Source: SIG710 sp045648605
GTDB taxonomy: Bacteria; Bacillota; Clostridia; Oscillospirales; CAG-272
DNA: 32,583 nt
Direction: 5' to 3'
Assembly: GCA_045648605.1 (NCBI GenBank)
Contig: JAZROG010000019.1
Location: 1-32,583, forward strand
This document shows positions 1 through 8,522 of the stretch, one piece after another; the first letter of the stretch is position 1, and every line of letters begins with the position of its first letter. A program made the translations under genes and the position numbers. Below the pieces are notes generated by a model. The model saw nothing but the letters and a program-made list of their open reading frames with translations, was not told where the DNA came from and ran no database searches.

Positions 1-529
<529 letters not shown>

Positions 530-572
530 GATTTTTTCCTCCAAAAATATATAAAGATTTATTGATTACAAA

Positions 573-1157
573 TTAGTTTGCCACTTTTACCATGGCATAG
601 CGGAGAACCTTGTCTCCGATCATGTATCCCTTTTGCAGGACTTCAACTATCTCCTGCTCGCCGTAGCTTTCATCATCTACATGGAATACTGCGTTGTGAA
701 GCTCGGGATCAAAGGTCTTTCCGAGCGACTCGATCTCCTTAACTCCAAGCCTTTCCATAACCTCACCGAAGCTACGGAGAGTCATTTCAAGTCCCTTTGC
801 AACATTTTCAGCATTGCCGCCGCCATATACCGCCGCTCTTTCAAGATTGTCGATAACGGGAAGTATCTGCATAAGCGCATCCGCCTTTGCATCGGTATAT
901 GTGCGCTCCTTTTCCGAGGCGCTCCTCTTCCTGAAATTATCATATTCGGCAAGCATCGTAAGATACTTTGCATTTGAATCTTCAAGCGCTTTATTTGCAT
1001 CCTCAAGAGCCTTCTTTGTTTCTTCAAGCTCCTTTTTCAGTGCGCTGTCGCCGCATTTTTTTGATTTTTTCTTTTCTTCCTTAGTTTCCTCGTCCTTTGC
1101 ATCAAGCTCCTCGGGCATTTCCTCAAGCTTCTCCTCGGACATTTTGTTTTCAGCCAT
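573..1157 (-). CDS. grpE: Nucleotide exchange factor GrpE
   Basis: GrpE releases ADP from DnaK and so resets the chaperone cycle. The 194-residue protein has the family layout: a highly charged, low-complexity N-terminus (about 1-40, Glu/Lys rich), a long coiled coil (about 40-90) with the family sequence LAEYDNFRKR, and a C-terminal beta domain with LGVKEIESLGKTFDPELHNAV and the ending VLRYAMVKVAN. Its ATG overlaps the 3' end of hrcA by 8 bp, and an AGGAGAAGGAG ribosome binding site lies inside hrcA, implying translational coupling. The length is normal for the family. Regulation should be by HrcA at the CIRCE site upstream of hrcA. Confidence 0.97.
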   Translation of the reverse strand: MAENKMSEEKLEEMPEELDAKDEETKEEKKKSKKCGDSALKKELEETKKALEDANKALEDSNAKYLTMLAEYDNFRKRSASEKERTYTDAKADALMQILPVIDNLERAAVYGGGNAENVAKGLEMTLRSFGEVMERLGVKEIESLGKTFDPELHNAVFHVDDESYGEQEIVEVLQKGYMIGDKVLRYAMVKVAN

Positions 1158-2238
1158 TATTTTCTCCTTCTCCTAAAAGGTTATTTACATTTTTAATGTG
1201 TGCACCGCCATCAAGCATATTTGAAATATTACCGCTGATGGATGAGATGGTTGAAAGCACCTTTGCATAGTCCATTCGTGTAGGGCCTATAACTCCGATT
1301 GCGCCAACCGTTTTTCCTTCCTTATCCTTTATCGCCTTAAAAACGATAGAGGAATTATTCATCACCTTAAGCGGACTTTCCGAGCCGATATAAACTCTTA
1401 TATCCTCCTTATCCCCATCGGATATCATATTCAAAATATCGTCCTGATTTTCAAGCGCGCCAAGCAGCTCCTTAAAGCGAGACATATCGGAAAATTCGGG
1501 ATACTGAAGCAGATGGTCAATGCCCGAATAGCGGAGAGAGCCGCCGTTTATCTCGTTCATGACCTCATAAACGCTTTTGATGAGATTTCCCGCAAGAGAG
1601 GCATATTCGCTCATCATCCCCTCAAATTTCATAACGATGGGAAGAGTTATCCTATCCGCCGAAAGGCCCGCAAAGCAAGCATTAAGGCAATCGGGAATCC
1701 TCTCCGCATTTTCTCTGTCAAGCGGAGTCTCGCAAGCAATGCTTCTTGATTTTACGCTTCCGATTGAGGTGAGCATCACCATTATAAAATTATGCTCATC
1801 AAGATACATTATCTCAAATCTGCTGATAAAAGCCGCAGCAGGACGTGGCTTTATGGCAATTCCCGTATAATTGGTAAGGGAGGATGCCAGCTTTGAAGCG
1901 GATTCGAGAACCTTGTCGATCTCGTGCATTTTTGTCTTCATCAGCTCGCTCATGCCTTCAAGGTCTGCATTTGCCTTTGCATAGCTGTCTGCAAGAGAGT
2001 CAACATAAAATCTATAGCCCATATCCGAGGGGATTCTTCCCGAGGATGTATGAGGCTGTTCAAGATAACCCATCGCTTCAAGCTCTGACATTTCATTTCT
2101 GATGGTGGCGGAGGAGCAATTTATTTGCTTGTTTTCAGTGAGATACTTTGAACCGACAGGCTCACCCGTCTCAATATGCGATTCTATAATAGCCTTCAGA
2201 ATTAACTTTTTGCGTTCGCTCAGCTCATTTCCACGCAT
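1150..2238 (-). CDS. hrcA: Heat-inducible transcription repressor HrcA
   Basis: HrcA represses class I heat-shock genes by binding CIRCE; its activity is known to depend on GroE. The 362-residue protein has an N-terminal winged helix (about 1-75: SERKKLILKAIIESHIETG, PVGSKYL, SSATIRNEMSELEAMGYLEQ, HTSSGRIPS), then the GAF-like and dimerisation regions, ending with the family sequence GAIGVIGPTRMDYAKV near the C-terminus. The start ATG at 2238 has GGAGGT 9 bases upstream. It is the first gene of the operon and autoregulated: a perfect CIRCE and a sigma-A promoter lie immediately upstream. Length and all landmarks are typical. Confidence 0.97.
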   Translation of the reverse strand: MRGNELSERKKLILKAIIESHIETGEPVGSKYLTENKQINCSSATIRNEMSELEAMGYLEQPHTSSGRIPSDMGYRFYVDSLADSYAKANADLEGMSELMKTKMHEIDKVLESASKLASSLTNYTGIAIKPRPAAAFISRFEIMYLDEHNFIMVMLTSIGSVKSRSIACETPLDRENAERIPDCLNACFAGLSADRITLPIVMKFEGMMSEYASLAGNLIKSVYEVMNEINGGSLRYSGIDHLLQYPEFSDMSRFKELLGALENQDDILNMISDGDKEDIRVYIGSESPLKVMNNSSIVFKAIKDKEGKTVGAIGVIGPTRMDYAKVLSTISSISGNISNMLDGGAHIKNVNNLLGEGENNG

Positions 2239-2265
2239 ATGAGAAGCACCTCCCCTTCACGATTT

Positions 2266-2292
2266 TTAGCACTCATATGTGTCGAGTGCTAA
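2266..2292. promoter_or_regulatory. CIRCE operator (HrcA binding site)
   Basis: Perfect TTAGCACTC-N9-GAGTGCTAA inverted repeat, 28 bp upstream of the hrcA start and immediately downstream of the predicted transcription start (about 2297). This is the classical position for HrcA repression of the hrcA-grpE-dnaK operon. Confidence 0.98.
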
Positions 2293-2303
2293 TCGACACT
2301 AAA

Positions 2304-2332
2304 AATTTACCACATATTCCGAATTTTTTCAA
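2304..2332 (-). promoter_or_regulatory. Sigma-A promoter of hrcA-grpE-dnaK
   Basis: Read on the minus strand: TTGAAA (-35, 2332-2327), a 17-bp spacer, and TAAATT (-10, 2309-2304). The predicted start falls about 5 bp before the CIRCE element. Confidence 0.85.
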
Positions 2333-2558
2333 TAAGAATTTTGAGATAATTTATTAACGAACTGTAAATATCGCAAAAATCAAGTGTTTTTAGGCACTTT
2401 GACCCCTTTTTACACACTTTTTTCCATGTGATGATTATCCTTTTCGGATAAAAATATTCGCAAGTTACAAAAATTCAAAAATTAGCACTCGAGCAAGGCG
2501 ACCGCAAAATTCAATTCGACATGAAACTTTTCCTATTTCACCGTCATTGCATAAAACA
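2333..2558. other. AT-rich intergenic stretch with an orphan CIRCE half-site
   Basis: No gene is visible. The stretch holds a short hairpin (TTATCC-TTTTC-GGATAA, 2435-2451) followed by a weak A run, and at 2482-2490 a single TTAGCACTC identical to one CIRCE arm. The matching GAGTGCTAA arm is absent at the 9-bp spacing. It separates the heat-shock promoter from the folC operon terminator. Confidence 0.6.
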
Positions 2559-2585
2559 GGGCCGAACGTTACGACCGTTCAGCCC
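2559..2585 (-). terminator. Intrinsic terminator of the DUF3006-plsY-methyltransferase-folC operon
   Basis: GGGCTGAACG and CGTTCGGCCC form a 10-bp stem (one G-U pair) with a 7-base loop, followed on the minus strand by TGTTTTATG. It lies just after the dockerin-like remnant, downstream of folC. Confidence 0.8.
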
Positions 2586-2594
2586 TTAAATATT

Positions 2595-2768
2595 TTAACC
2601 GAGGGTGATTCCCCGGCCTGCAAGGTACTGCGCAAGAAGCACAACATCCTTTATGTTGATAATGCTGTCGCCATTTACATTTTCGCAATTGTAACAGACA
2701 TATGCACAACTACAAAAATGATAAAATGGTTTGTACTGAAACCATATAACCATCAACAAATTCGGCAT
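2595..2768 (-). pseudogene. Remnant of a dockerin-like (cell-surface protein) gene
   Basis: An open frame of 57 codons ends in a single type I dockerin-like repeat: ENVNGDSIINIKDVVLLAQ, then YLAGRGITLG and a stop. The pattern NGDxxINxxDxxxLxxYL matches a Ca-binding dockerin half, and the LG-stop ending is what I expect of C-terminal dockerins in clostridial surface proteins. The first 25 or so residues (MPNLLMVIWFQYKPFYHF...) look non-coding. In the next frame, directly after the folC stop, the sequence reads DMDAEFVDGYMVSVQT before a stop, which looks more protein-like. The simplest reading is a decayed, frameshifted 3' end of a secreted protein gene. A functional small protein is unlikely: there is no signal peptide and no clear ribosome binding site. 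Confidence 0.6.
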
Positions 2769-2786
2769 CCATATCGTTTTTTGTTT

Positions 2787-4205
2787 TTACATCTCAGGTC
2801 TATAATTTTCAAGAAAATCTTTAAGCATCAGGCGCATCTCGGCTGCAAGGTAAAGTGACCCGAAGGAAATAACTGCATCACTCGGCTTTATTTCTGAAAG
2901 AAGGGTGAAAAGTATCTTTTTCCCCACCTTTCCGCTCTCACAAATAGAAACTACTTCAACATCTTCACCCAAAAGCTCCGAAAGAAGTGATGCCAGCTCC
3001 TTTGCCTCCATTGCTCGCGGACTGTCGGGAGTTATGGTTATTATCCTTCTTGTTCTTATCTGCTCTCCTTTGACAAGCTCAACAAAGGGCGCAAGGGCAT
3101 TTTCCGGATTTTTGTCCTTTAACATTCCGAGTGCAAATACAGTATCCCCCTTGATTGCCTCCGAAATCATCGAAACGCTCTCGCAAAAAGCCTTTATTCC
3201 ATGCTCATTATGCGCTCCGTCAACTATAAAAGTCGGTGATGCACCAAGCACCTCAAAGCGCCCCGGGAAGAAGGTCTTTGCAAGTCCGTTTTCAATATTT
3301 TCTTCGGATATATCCATTCCGACTCTGCGAAGTGCCTCGCACGCCTCAATAACGGTGCCCGCATTGAAAAGCTGATAATATGCCGAAAGCTTTGAAGAAT
3401 AATTCTTCCCTTTATACGAAAATCCAAGTCCTCCAAGGGAGGCACTTATCATTTTAAGCTCGGTTTTCAGCGGCACGGAAATTCTCGCATTCGTCTTGAC
3501 GCAGGCATCGCTGATGACAGACATCACAGATGGCTGCTGGGGATAGCTGATTATCTCCTGCGTGCCCTTTTTTATTATTCCGCATTTCTCCGCGGCAATC
3601 TTCTCCACCGTTTCTCCAAGAAGCTCTGTATGGTCAAGTCCGATGCCCATAATTACAGCGGCAAGCGGCGCGTCTATGACGTTCGTGGCATCAAATCTGC
3701 CCCCAAGACCACATTCAAGAAGCACAACATCGCATCTTTTACTGAGGAAAAAGAGAAATCCGATGGCAGTTACCACCTCAAATTGAACAGGCATGGCATA
3801 GGTCGTTCCGTCAAGCATTGCAGAGGGTATGGGATATGGCGTTTCCTCGCCACGTCTCGCCTTTTCAACATCATTACTGAGACTTGCGACCGCTTCAATC
3901 ACAGTCTTTGTATGCTCGCAAAGCTCCTCATGGCTTATCATCTCACCGCCAAAGGTCATCCTCTCTCTGAAATCAAGGATATAGGGAGAAATATATCTGC
4001 CAACCTTATAACCACCGTCGCGCAGAACACTATCAAGCATTGCGGCGCAGGAGCCCTTGCCGTTTGTGCCTGCTATGTGAACGAATTTCAGCTTTTTCTG
4101 CGGCTCTCCGAGATATTTGCAGAGCAGACGCATCCTCTCAAGGGTCGGCGCGCCCGCGGTTCTCGGAAAGGAGAATATTTTTTTCAGTGCATTAACGTAT
4201 GTCAT
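2787..4205 (-). CDS. folC: Bifunctional folylpolyglutamate synthase / dihydrofolate synthase
   Basis: Mur-ligase-family enzyme of the cytosol that adds glutamate to dihydropteroate and/or folates using ATP. The 472-residue protein shows the P-loop IAGTNGKGS (about 44-52), the early sequence TYVNALKKIFSF, GRYISPYILDFRERM, the mid-domain LLECGLGGRFDATNVI, GLDHTELLG, and the C-terminal-domain motif FIVDGAHNEHG. Its length is slightly above the usual 420-450. The ATG lies 4 bp after the stop of the upstream methyltransferase gene, with GGGTGA as a modest ribosome binding site, so it is the last intact gene of the operon. Whether it has both activities or only the folylpolyglutamate one cannot be told from sequence. 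Confidence 0.95.
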   Translation of the reverse strand: MTYVNALKKIFSFPRTAGAPTLERMRLLCKYLGEPQKKLKFVHIAGTNGKGSCAAMLDSVLRDGGYKVGRYISPYILDFRERMTFGGEMISHEELCEHTKTVIEAVASLSNDVEKARRGEETPYPIPSAMLDGTTYAMPVQFEVVTAIGFLFFLSKRCDVVLLECGLGGRFDATNVIDAPLAAVIMGIGLDHTELLGETVEKIAAEKCGIIKKGTQEIISYPQQPSVMSVISDACVKTNARISVPLKTELKMISASLGGLGFSYKGKNYSSKLSAYYQLFNAGTVIEACEALRRVGMDISEENIENGLAKTFFPGRFEVLGASPTFIVDGAHNEHGIKAFCESVSMISEAIKGDTVFALGMLKDKNPENALAPFVELVKGEQIRTRRIITITPDSPRAMEAKELASLLSELLGEDVEVVSICESGKVGKKILFTLLSEIKPSDAVISFGSLYLAAEMRLMLKDFLENYRPEM

Positions 4206-4209
4206 TTAT

Positions 4210-5373
4210 TTATTCACCCAAAAGAAATTTTTTCGCTTTTTCGTATTCGGCTCTCGCCATTATCATAGATTGCTTTGAGGGGTTCTTTTTCAGAACCGCA
4301 CGGAGCATTATATTTTTAGGCGTCTCCTCGGGGTCGATAAGCTCAAGGGCATCGCAGGAATATCCCTTTGATTCAAGAAGCTTCAAGCGCAGGGCATCGG
4401 TTGCAGCATCGCAAAGCTTCTGGCGGAGCATCGAATGCTCGCCGATAAAGGAAAGTGTTTCGCAATTCAGCTTGTGATTAAGCTCGTGGTGGCAGCAGGG
4501 AGTTGAAAGAATAACCGGTGCGCGCCATTCCGATGCCTTCTCGAGAACGATATCCGTTGCGATATCACAGGCATGGAGCGAAATTACAAGCGACGGAGGC
4601 ACTTCGGTGCTATACATCATGATATCTCCGCAGATAAATTCAAGTCCACAAAAGCCAAGAGCACTTGACACCGAATTGCAATATTCGATAACATCGCCCT
4701 TAAGGTCAACACCGGTCATTGAAACCTCTCTGCCTCTTATGGCGGTAAAATAATAATAAACCGCAAAGGAAAGATAGCTTTTTCCGCAGCAAAGGTCGCA
4801 GATTCGGAGCACTCCCTCTGCAGGAAGATGCTTTTCTATATCTCTGATATGCTCAAGAAATCTGTTTATCTGTCTGAATTTCGGGCGTTTTTTATCATGA
4901 ACTCTGCCTCTTTCATCGCATATGCCCAGATATTTTAAAAACTCCTCATTTCCGCTTAAAATATAGTTTTTTTCCTTGTCATTTTTAAGCATAACGGCGT
5001 TTTCCTTTGTCACACCGTCAAAATTCAATTTATTTGCGCCGATAATCGTCTCCTTACCGTTTTTCGAGCGCTTGTATTCACACTCGCCAAGGCTTGTGAT
5101 AACATTTATCTGCATATAGCTTGAGCAAATCTCGCAAAATCCTTGAGTATCCGCCTGATCTATATTCTTATGGATAGCCTTATTATCGGTCTTGAATATC
5201 TCGCATTGGAGCATGGGTCTGCCGCCGATAAGGCGAAGTGTTACGATCGTTTTTTTTATTTCCTTGTCCTCGGGCTTTGAAAGCACCGCCTTTTTAAGCG
5301 CTCCCGCACCTGCAGCATCCAAAATTTTAGAGCATATTTTAGAAAGCTCGGAAGAAAAAATATTATTTTCCAT
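4210..5373 (-). CDS. Class I SAM-dependent methyltransferase, TRM13/Methyltransf_32-like
   Basis: Predicted S-adenosylmethionine-dependent methyltransferase; substrate unknown. Counting from the chosen start (387 residues), the N-terminal half is family-specific (INRFLEHI shortly before the Rossmann fold). The SAM-binding motif DLCCGKSYLSFAVYYYF lies at about 193-209, GVDLKGDVIEYC follows as the acidic-loop strand, SLHACDIATD at about 265-274 and TPCCHHEL at about 291-298. The LCCG, HACD and CCHHEL motifs resemble the TRM13 (tRNA 2'-O-methyltransferase) and GSTCD group, so an RNA substrate is plausible but unproven. An upstream in-frame ATG at 5427 would overlap plsY by 65 bp. The ATG at 5373 overlaps by only 11 bp (ATGGAAAATAA) and is preferred. 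Operon partner of plsY and folC. Confidence 0.8.
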   Translation of the reverse strand: MENNIFSSELSKICSKILDAAGAGALKKAVLSKPEDKEIKKTIVTLRLIGGRPMLQCEIFKTDNKAIHKNIDQADTQGFCEICSSYMQINVITSLGECEYKRSKNGKETIIGANKLNFDGVTKENAVMLKNDKEKNYILSGNEEFLKYLGICDERGRVHDKKRPKFRQINRFLEHIRDIEKHLPAEGVLRICDLCCGKSYLSFAVYYYFTAIRGREVSMTGVDLKGDVIEYCNSVSSALGFCGLEFICGDIMMYSTEVPPSLVISLHACDIATDIVLEKASEWRAPVILSTPCCHHELNHKLNCETLSFIGEHSMLRQKLCDAATDALRLKLLESKGYSCDALELIDPEETPKNIMLRAVLKKNPSKQSMIMARAEYEKAKKFLLGE

Positions 5374-6103
5374 CGCCTTCACCCTTGTTTTTCTTTCCAA
5401 AGGAAACCTTCGATTCCTTTCCCGCAATGAGACGCCCTATATTTTCTCTGTGCATAAATACCACCATCGCCATCATCAAAAACGAGAAGATAATATCAAA
5501 GCCCCAGCCGATATTGTTTGCAACAAACCAGCCCGCCTCATCCTGAATAAGATTGACACGGTAAAGAAGCACAGGATAGACCAGCGCCGCCATGATGGAG
5601 CCCAGGGAAACAAATTTTGTGCCTATGACGATAATGGCGAAAACAAGGATCATTATAAGCGCAACAAAGGGACTGAGCATAAATATCGCGCCTATGCTTG
5701 TGGCAACGCCCTTTCCGCCCTTGAATTTATAAAATATCGGGAACATATGACCAAGCATACAGAAAAACGCCACCATATGACCGCCAAAGGTAAGTCCGAG
5801 AAGCGCAGAACCGATAACGACCGCCACCATACCCTTTGCGATATCGCCCACAAAGGTGAGAAGTGCCGCAAGCCTGCCATAGGTACGGAGCATATTGGTG
5901 GTGCCACCGTTTCCGCTGCCGTGATTTCTGATATCGTCATGATACTTCTTGTTTGAGAGCATAACGGCAAAATTCACCGAGCCCAAAAGATATCCCATGG
6001 CGATGCAACCGATTATAAAAATAATCATTGTCCATGCGGGTACCAACCCGTCAGCTCTGAGTGTCTGGTAAAGTCCTCTTAACATAAAACCTTTAAAAAG
6101 CAT
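5363..6103 (-). CDS. plsY: Acyl-phosphate:glycerol-3-phosphate acyltransferase PlsY
   Basis: Membrane enzyme that transfers an acyl group from acyl-phosphate to glycerol-3-phosphate, the first step of phospholipid synthesis with PlsX. The 246-residue protein is multi-pass (helices near 25-48, 78-103, 107-125, 139-163, 165-180 and 200-220). It shows the family blocks MGYLLGSVNFAV, HGSGNGGTTNMLRTYG (motif 1; Ser and Arg kept), GDIAKG (motif 2) and LGHMFPIFYKFKGGKGVAT (motif 3). Motif 1 reads GNGGTTN where most PlsY have GNPGATN. A Lys/Gly-rich tail of about 25 residues makes it longer than the usual 200. Start and the DUF3006 stop share a base (TAATG). No PlsX is present in the window. Confidence 0.93.
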   Translation of the reverse strand: MLFKGFMLRGLYQTLRADGLVPAWTMIIFIIGCIAMGYLLGSVNFAVMLSNKKYHDDIRNHGSGNGGTTNMLRTYGRLAALLTFVGDIAKGMVAVVIGSALLGLTFGGHMVAFFCMLGHMFPIFYKFKGGKGVATSIGAIFMLSPFVALIMILVFAIIVIGTKFVSLGSIMAALVYPVLLYRVNLIQDEAGWFVANNIGWGFDIIFSFLMMAMVVFMHRENIGRLIAGKESKVSFGKKNKGEGDGK

Positions 6104-6339
6104 TATTTATCTCCTCTCGAAAAAAGCGATTTAAGTCTATTTGACATCTCTTTCTTTTTTTCTTCTGTTTCTTCATTTATTTTTTCGATGACATTTATCT
6201 CGCCATTCTCTATTCTGCAAAGAAGAATATCTCCCTCGGCAAAATTACATATGTTACTGCACTCAAATATTTTTCCCTCGCTATCAAAAAGAACGGCTCG
6301 CCCCTCTTCGATACGGTCAAGAGTCAGCTTAATCTCCAT
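6103..6339 (-). CDS. DUF3006 domain-containing small protein
   Basis: A 78-residue cytosolic protein opening EIKLTLDRIEEGRAVLFDSE, the characteristic strand-turn-strand of DUF3006, then GDILLCRIENGEINVIE and a charged helical tail (about 52-78) containing RLKSLFSRG. DUF3006 proteins have no established function. The beta-rich core suggests a small OB- or SH3-like fold, which is inference. It is the first gene of the operon: a strong promoter lies upstream and AAAGGA precedes the ATG. Its stop overlaps the plsY start, so the two are translationally coupled. Confidence 0.8.
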   Translation of the reverse strand: MEIKLTLDRIEEGRAVLFDSEGKIFECSNICNFAEGDILLCRIENGEINVIEKINEETEEKKKEMSNRLKSLFSRGDK

Positions 6340-6371
6340 ATTGTATTCCTTTCAAAAGTAAAATCAAAGTA

Positions 6372-6400
6372 ATTATATCATAAAATTCCTCTATTTTCAA
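6372..6400 (-). promoter_or_regulatory. Sigma-A promoter of the DUF3006-plsY-folC operon
   Basis: Minus strand TTGAAA (6400-6395), 17-bp spacer, TATAAT (6377-6372); 32 bp before the DUF3006 start codon. Near-consensus. Confidence 0.88.
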
Positions 6401-6525
6401 TACGTATTTTATCTTTAAACGGAAGTTTTTGCTTTGAGTGGCATATTATGAATTTTTTGGTCGTATTTTATGGGTGAAAGTCGATAAAAAAAAGCAAGCA
6501 AAGCACATAAAAATCGGTTTAACCC

Positions 6526-6554
6526 TTGAAATCGAAGAAAAAATATAGTATAAT
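6526..6554 (+). promoter_or_regulatory. Sigma-A promoter of the glycogen operon
   Basis: TTGAAA (6526-6531), 17-bp spacer, perfect TATAAT (6549-6554); 33 bp before glgB, with GGAGTGG at 6577-6583 as ribosome binding site. The same -35/-10 design as the divergent promoter about 126 bp away. No obvious operator was seen between them. Confidence 0.9.
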
Positions 6555-6587
6555 ATAATGGGTATTTTTTAGAAACGGAGTGGTAAA

Positions 6588-8495
6588 ATGAGCAAAAAAA
6601 ATACAGGCGAGCTTGCGCCTTTCTATTTTCATCAGGGTACTAACTACCGTGCTTTTGACTATATGGGCGCACACAAGGATGAAAACGGCTTCGTTTTCAG
6701 AGCTTGGGCCCCCCGTGCAGATGAGGTTTTCCTCACAGGTGATTTTTGCTCCTGGGATGAAAGCTTTCCGATGAAAAGAATAACCGAGAGCGGGATATGG
6801 GAGGCTCATCTTCCGTTTTTCTGCAATTTCGGTGATTTTTCCAACTATAAATACAAGATAAAGGTAAGCGGCAGAGAGCTTTACAAATCCGATCCCTATG
6901 CTTTTCTCTTTGAAGTGCCGCCCGCAACATCCTCTCGCTTCTTCGACATCGAGGGATATGAATGGCATGATAGCGGATGGATAAAAGCAAGAAACAAAGC
7001 ATCAAAAGGCTTTTACTCCGCCCCCATGAATATCTATGAAATTCATCTGCTTTCATGGAAAAGACATGATGATGGCACTCCCCTCTCATATCGTGAGCTT
7101 GCAAGTGAGCTTCCGCCATATGTGAAACAAATGGGATATACTCATGTTGAATTTATGCCCATTATGGAGCACCCCTTTGACGGATCATGGGGATATCAGG
7201 TATGCGGTTACTATGCACCAACATCAAGGCTTGGCTCTCCAAAGGATCTTATGTTCCTTATCGACTCTCTTCACAGAAGCGGAATAGGAGTCATTCTCGA
7301 TTGGGTACCCGCCCACTTTCCTAAAGACACCCACGGACTTTATGAATTCGACGGTGCGCCACTCTATGAATATCAGGGATGGGACAAAATGGAGCACGAG
7401 GGATGGGGCACAAGACGCTTTGACCTTGGCAGAAATGAGATTCAAAGCTTTCTCGTTTCAAATGCGTCTTTCTGGGCAGAAAAATACCACGCAGACGGTC
7501 TGCGGGTCGACGCGGTTGCCTCAATGATATATCTTGACTATGAAAAGGAGCCGGGAAAATGGCTTCCCAATGCTTATGGAGACAACAGAAATCTTGAGGG
7601 AGTTGCCTTTCTGCGCAAGCTCAATTCATATATGAAGGAAAAGCATCCCGACGTTATGATGATAGCCGAGGAATCCACCGCATGGAAAGGCATAACGGGC
7701 TTTGACGATGAAATGTCCCTTGGCTTCACCCTGAAATGGAACATGGGATGGATGAATGACCTTCTTAAATATGCGGAGGCAGATCCAATTTACAGAAGCG
7801 CTCTCCATGACAAGCTGACATTCTCAATGTTCTATTCCTTTAACGAAAAATTCGTCCTTCCCATCTCACATGACGAGGTTGTGCACGGCAAAAAATCCTT
7901 CCTTGACAAGATGCCCGGTGACTACCATATGAAATTCGCCGGCACGAGAGCATTTATGACCTACATTATGACGCATCCCGGCAAAAAGCTGTCGTTTATG
8001 GGAAGCGAGATAGGACAGTTCAGAGAATGGGACCATACGGGGCAGATCGAATGGTTCCTTCTTGACTACGAAATGCACGCAAAAATGCAAAAATTTGTCA
8101 GCGACCTCAACAGAGTTTATCTTGAAAACAAAGCATTCTGGGAAATTGAGGACTCATGGGACGGCTTCAAATGGATAGATGCCGACAACAGAAATGAAAG
8201 CATACTTTCCATGCGAAGAATTGCAAGGGACGGAAGCGAAATAATAACGGTGGTTAATTTCACCCCCGTGGAAAAACCGAATTTCCATCTCGGAGTTCCC
8301 GAGATGGGCGAATATGAGGTGCTTCTCTGCTCGGATGACGGAATCTACGGCGGAAGAAACATTCCAAGAGCATCGTCCTATAATTCATTCAAATGCGAAA
8401 CCTACACAATGAACGGCTTCGAGCAGGCCATAATATACCCCCTTGCACCTATGAGCGCATCGGTGCTGAAATTAAAAAAACAAAAAAATAAATAA
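6588..8495 (+). CDS. glgB: 1,4-alpha-glucan branching enzyme (GH13)
   Basis: Creates alpha-1,6 branches in glycogen. The 635-residue cytosolic enzyme has an N-terminal CBM48-type domain (about 25-120: GFVFRAWAPRADEVFLTGDF, YKYKI), then the branching-enzyme catalytic barrel. Visible GH13 motifs: DWVPAHFPKD, HADGLRVDAVASMIYLDY with nucleophile D308, MMIAEEST with acid/base E361, and LPISHDEVVHGKKS with D429; then LSFMGSEIGQFREW and the C-terminal beta domain. All catalytic residues are present. It is the first gene of the operon, 27 bp before glgC, and the length is typical for the family. Confidence 0.96.
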   Translation: MSKKNTGELAPFYFHQGTNYRAFDYMGAHKDENGFVFRAWAPRADEVFLTGDFCSWDESFPMKRITESGIWEAHLPFFCNFGDFSNYKYKIKVSGRELYKSDPYAFLFEVPPATSSRFFDIEGYEWHDSGWIKARNKASKGFYSAPMNIYEIHLLSWKRHDDGTPLSYRELASELPPYVKQMGYTHVEFMPIMEHPFDGSWGYQVCGYYAPTSRLGSPKDLMFLIDSLHRSGIGVILDWVPAHFPKDTHGLYEFDGAPLYEYQGWDKMEHEGWGTRRFDLGRNEIQSFLVSNASFWAEKYHADGLRVDAVASMIYLDYEKEPGKWLPNAYGDNRNLEGVAFLRKLNSYMKEKHPDVMMIAEESTAWKGITGFDDEMSLGFTLKWNMGWMNDLLKYAEADPIYRSALHDKLTFSMFYSFNEKFVLPISHDEVVHGKKSFLDKMPGDYHMKFAGTRAFMTYIMTHPGKKLSFMGSEIGQFREWDHTGQIEWFLLDYEMHAKMQKFVSDLNRVYLENKAFWEIEDSWDGFKWIDADNRNESILSMRRIARDGSEIITVVNFTPVEKPNFHLGVPEMGEYEVLLCSDDGIYGGRNIPRASSYNSFKCETYTMNGFEQAIIYPLAPMSASVLKLKKQKNK

Positions 8496-8522
8496 TTATA
8501 TAATACATCGGGAGGAAAGATC

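Noticed and set aside
2547..2858. A 103-codon plus-strand frame over the terminator and folC 3' end
   Set aside because: It contains the hairpin arms of the terminator, and the opposite strand carries the dockerin-like text.
3630..4268. A 212-codon plus-strand frame inside folC
   Set aside because: Antisense to folC motifs; low-complexity translation unlike any family.
5374..5427. Upstream start for the methyltransferase
   Set aside because: It adds 18 basic residues encoded inside plsY; the ATG at 5373 gives an 11-bp overlap typical of this operon.
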